This document shows, in pieces, positions 28,229 through 30,790 of a DNA stretch of 30,790 nt. The stretch's first letter is position 1, and every line of letters starts with the position of its first letter. The notes beneath the pieces are model-generated. The model did no database searches and was not told where the DNA came from. It worked only from the letters and a program-made list of their open reading frames with translations. Position numbers and translations under genes: made by a program. The stretch is taken from positions 1-30,790 of the forward strand of contig MSJI02000212.1 in the NCBI GenBank assembly GCA_001931905.2, read 5' to 3'. The stretch is from Cladosporium sp. IMV 00045 (Eukaryota; Ascomycota; Dothideomycetes; Cladosporiales; Cladosporiaceae).

Positions 28229-29821
28229 TCAAGTTTGCGTCCGCGGAGACTGCTGGGGCTGCTGAGGCTGGCGGCTCGCCGCGTACGGGTTCCAGGGGCC
28301 GGGCTGCGGTGTCGCTTGCATCAGAGTGGATGGGCCAAGATGCTGAGGTGGTTGAGGTGGAGGAGGCAAATGCGATGTCGCGGATGTGCCGCCGACGCCG
28401 CCCAGCGGCGAAGGCATGGTCGGAGCAGAGCTGCCGGGATTATACTGATGAGATTGAGGCGCGAGCGGTGTTCTGGTGTACGTCGGTCCGCCGAACCCAG
28501 AAGTGTTTTGAGGTGCGCCAGACATGGGTCCAGGCGGCGGGGGTGGTGGAGGCAACGAGTGCACTGATGTTCGTCTGCGTACATTGCGATTCTGATCCGG
28601 ACTGCGTGGCACGTACTGGTCTGGTCCAGACAGATATCCGGTATTGGCACTGGTGCCCATCGCGATTGTTGCTGAGCGTTGGTGCCGAGGCGACTGCGGG
28701 CGTGGGAAATGGCGATCACCACCGGGAACTTGCATCAAAACACCTGCAAGATAATCGCGCTCACGCTTGTAAAAGTCAGCATCGTCGGTTGCCGCTTTCA
28801 GTCGTTGTTCCAACTTCGAGATCATGGTCGATGACTCTCTTTCCTTCTCCTTGCGGCGTTGCCTGAATCGTGCACTCGCTCCTGCGTTGCGTTTGCGCTT
28901 TTCGTCTGCTACTTTCGAGGCTGCTTGAACGTCAACCGGGAGCTGTACGGTGCCAGATGTAGTTTCCAGGGTCATCATTTGGTAGACATTTTGCCCGGAA
29001 GCGGATGAAATTGGGATTCCCACGGGCCGCTGACGATCATCGGTGCCGCCAGCTTGGCTAAAACTCGAATACGAGGTGCTAGGGCTAGCACTGGAAGATG
29101 GTGCTCTCGTCAGACGATTTGTGCTACTGCCGCTGACCCTCCTGGAGGCAGCTGCAAGTTCACCATAAGGAGCCGGAAGTTCGTACGAGGAACGAGCAAC
29201 AGCTGGGGGAGTCGGCAAAGGATGTGCGCCCGTGTCGACCGTGTGGCTTCTTGTGCGAGGTGATGTCGGAAATGGTGATTTCAGCGCAGATATGGTACCT
29301 GTAGGGGGAGGAAACGGCTGGTATGATGCTGATCTGTGAAAAGTGGGCGATCGTGGGGTGAGAGTTGGTCGATTCTGCACGCTAGTCTGCGCAGAAGTAT
29401 CCAATTTGGAGGGTGTAGCAGAAGTTGGGCCAAATCTAGCGAACTGCGGGCCTGTATTCAGCGGAGGAAGAGAGGCCACCGACGAAGGGGGAGAGTCAAG
29501 CTGATCAGCCTTTCGTCTCTGGCCTCGAGGTTGCTCCTCCTCAGTTGCAGGGTTCAGGATCGAAGGTAGACCGACAGAACGAGGGGGAGCGAGGTTGCCA
29601 GACGTTACGCTTGTTGCCTGAGATAACGGAGGTAGTTGAATTCCAGACCTGGGTGGAGGTGGTGTGGACGTTGCCGGGGCGGCAACGGACGGACCGGTGT
29701 GACTGATCTGGCGAGCATGATGAGAAAACTGTGCTACGGAGCTTGTAGCAGGACGTCCAGCGTCGCTCCCAGGTCCAGCCGAGCTTTCCTGCAGATTCCA
29801 GTTACCGGACTGCTTGGACAT
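28229..29821 (-). CDS. bZIP transcription factor
   Basis: A 530-residue protein from the first in-frame ATG (29821-29819, MSKQSGNWNLQ). The frame is open a further 118 codons but starts at TTG and contains no ATG, so that part is leader. The N-terminal 290 residues are Ser/Pro/Thr-rich, as in activation regions. The basic region is KRKRNAGASARFRQRRKEKE with the N-x7-R signature (N312, R320). The dimerisation helix follows (MISKLEQRLKAATDDADFYK, then RERDYLAGVL), then VPGGDRHFPRPQSPRH. After this comes a low-complexity tail with a run of prolines and a Gln/Pro-rich end. Heptad d positions counted from R320 are S330, L337, A344, Y351 and L358, so the zipper is leucine-poor. The ASARFRxRRK basic region is shared by several ascomycete bZIPs of the sulfur and amino-acid regulator type, but I cannot name an orthologue. 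It would act as a nuclear dimer on DNA. Confidence 0.87.
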   Translation of the reverse strand: MSKQSGNWNLQESSAGPGSDAGRPATSSVAQFSHHARQISHTGPSVAAPATSTPPPPRSGIQLPPLSQATSVTSGNLAPPRSVGLPSILNPATEEEQPRGQRRKADQLDSPPSSVASLPPLNTGPQFARFGPTSATPSKLDTSAQTSVQNRPTLTPRSPTFHRSASYQPFPPPTGTISALKSPFPTSPRTRSHTVDTGAHPLPTPPAVARSSYELPAPYGELAAASRRVSGSSTNRLTRAPSSSASPSTSYSSFSQAGGTDDRQRPVGIPISSASGQNVYQMMTLETTSGTVQLPVDVQAASKVADEKRKRNAGASARFRQRRKEKERESSTMISKLEQRLKAATDDADFYKRERDYLAGVLMQVPGGDRHFPRPQSPRHQRSATIAMGTSANTGYLSGPDQYVPRSPDQNRNVRRRTSVHSLPPPPPPPGPMSGAPQNTSGFGGPTYTRTPLAPQSHQYNPGSSAPTMPSPLGGVGGTSATSHLPPPPQPPQHLGPSTLMQATPQPGPWNPYAASRQPQQPQQSPRTQT

Positions 29822-30790
29822 GAAGTCCTTCCCTTGGGACCCTTCGCTGCTGACCCGATCGGACCATGAGCGGATCAGCTCTGGTCTACTCGCGTTGCGG
29901 TTGCTGTTGTAACGACGCGAGGCGCTGATGGGATCGAATTGAGCAGAGCAATGACTAGACAATGGTCTAGATCGATCGTAAGCGAAAGGGCCGCGGTGAA
30001 GACCTTGGACGTCGGTGGCAGCCACTTTGATTGATAGTTCCGGTCGCTCTCTCGTCCAGAAAAGACAAGGAGCGATATGTACAATAGAAGGGGTTACGCC
30101 GCTCTCTGGTAGCGACGATTGATTGATGAGTCGATGACGATGTGTCGAAGTAATCAACCACTCATATCGAGGCAAATGATGCCCAGTGAAGAATGAGTGA
30201 TAACCTGAAGAGTGGCGCGTGGGATGATCCGCAATTGAAGGGCGTTTGGACGAGAGCCAGAAGATTTCGAGCGTGTGAGCTCGTGAAAGGCGCGGTGGTC
30301 GAGATTAGAAGAACCTATAGGAGGACGAAGATGCGGACTGAAGGACGGGTAATGGGCCGCCCGCGCCCGGGTCATGGCCAGTAGATATACCGGAGCGGTG
30401 TGATGGGCGGACAGACCCTCCTCTAGGCCAAGGGCAGACGTCTATGTCAGATTTGTTTGGATTAGGCGGGTCGTCGTCTTTAGCGTGAGCGAGAGCCAGC
30501 GCGGAGCCTGAACCAGCAACATGGGTCTGAAAAGCATGGCGGCACCACTTCGTGTCGCGGGCACTCTGCAGGGTAAAGCAGGCACAACAGACGGGACTAC
30601 TTCGCCGGGGGGTCACCAGGCAGGGAGGGCCGCGGGGGGCCGGGATGGAGGTATCGCATGCTCTCACCAAGGCATCGCATCGCAGGAGCCAAACCGTCGT
30701 CACTCCAGCGGCGCAGATCTACTCTGATTGCTGTGCCGCTAGCGGGAGTTGGCTTTGCTCCCTGACGAACCACTACTGCCTCGTTACGTT
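29822..30790. promoter_or_regulatory. Upstream region of the bZIP gene, to the window edge
   Basis: About 970 bases. 29822-30175 is open in the bZIP frame without ATG and probably transcribed leader. A TATA-like GATATAC lies near 30385. The rest contains only short frames with no domains. Whether another gene begins beyond the right edge cannot be told. Confidence 0.4.

Noticed and set aside
28087..28866. 259-codon + strand frame
   Set aside because: Antisense to the bZIP coding region; no domain and composition expected of a complementary-strand reading.
1..30790. tRNA genes, CRISPR arrays, prokaryotic operons, secondary-metabolite or defence cluster
   Set aside because: No box B-like GGTTCGAATCC in a cloverleaf, no spaced direct repeats, no co-directional enzyme genes; the genes are unrelated single units on alternating strands.

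Overview
The window is ordinary eukaryotic chromosome from a filamentous ascomycete (Pezizomycotina; a dothideomycete is my guess, not something the sequence proves). The reasons are spliceable introns of 53-63 bases with GT donors, CTAAC-like branch sites and short branch-to-AG distances; long disordered Ser/Thr/Pro-rich proteins; and families typical of these fungi: a Cdc11/Nud1-type septation scaffold, a BYS1-type secreted protein, a BSC6-like MFS carrier, a SIRT4-like sirtuin and a bZIP factor. I see no tRNA, rRNA, CRISPR array, prokaryotic operon or intact transposon.

Layout. The + strand opens with the 3' end of a gene of the 'vegetative cell wall protein gp1' family (3-659). About 2.9 kb without a supportable gene follows. 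A large disordered nuclear-looking protein (3551-6157, -) and the Cdc11/Nud1 homologue (7147-11748, +) are divergent and share a 1-kb spacer. An MFS transporter (11879-13417, -) ends only 130 bases from the Cdc11 stop. Next come a small spliced orphan with one membrane segment (14127-14813, +), a secreted BYS1-family protein (15160-15672, -), 1.2 kb without a gene, and a sirtuin (17032-18210, -). Divergent from the sirtuin is a two-exon protein with a Cys-rich C-terminal module (19016-20946, +). A myosin-light-chain-like EF-hand protein (21632-22873, -) and a Lys/Ala-rich protein with two tiny 5' exons (23201-25567, +) are divergent across 327 bases. After 2.7 kb without a supportable gene, a bZIP factor (28229-29821, -) closes the window, followed by its upstream region.

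How the genes relate. These are separate single-gene transcription units on alternating strands, not a biosynthetic cluster or a defence island. There is one loose link: Cdc11/Nud1 scaffolds organise the septation network at the spindle pole, and the EF-hand protein resembles the myosin regulatory light chain used in cytokinesis. They lie 10 kb apart, so this may be chance.

I did not find a convincing undescribed system. The observations most worth checking are structural: a first coding exon made of the ATG alone, an upstream ORF whose stop overlaps the MFS start codon, and a 33-base intron-like element in the sirtuin. Several start codons were moved from the longest open frame to the first real ATG, because those longer frames open at TTG.
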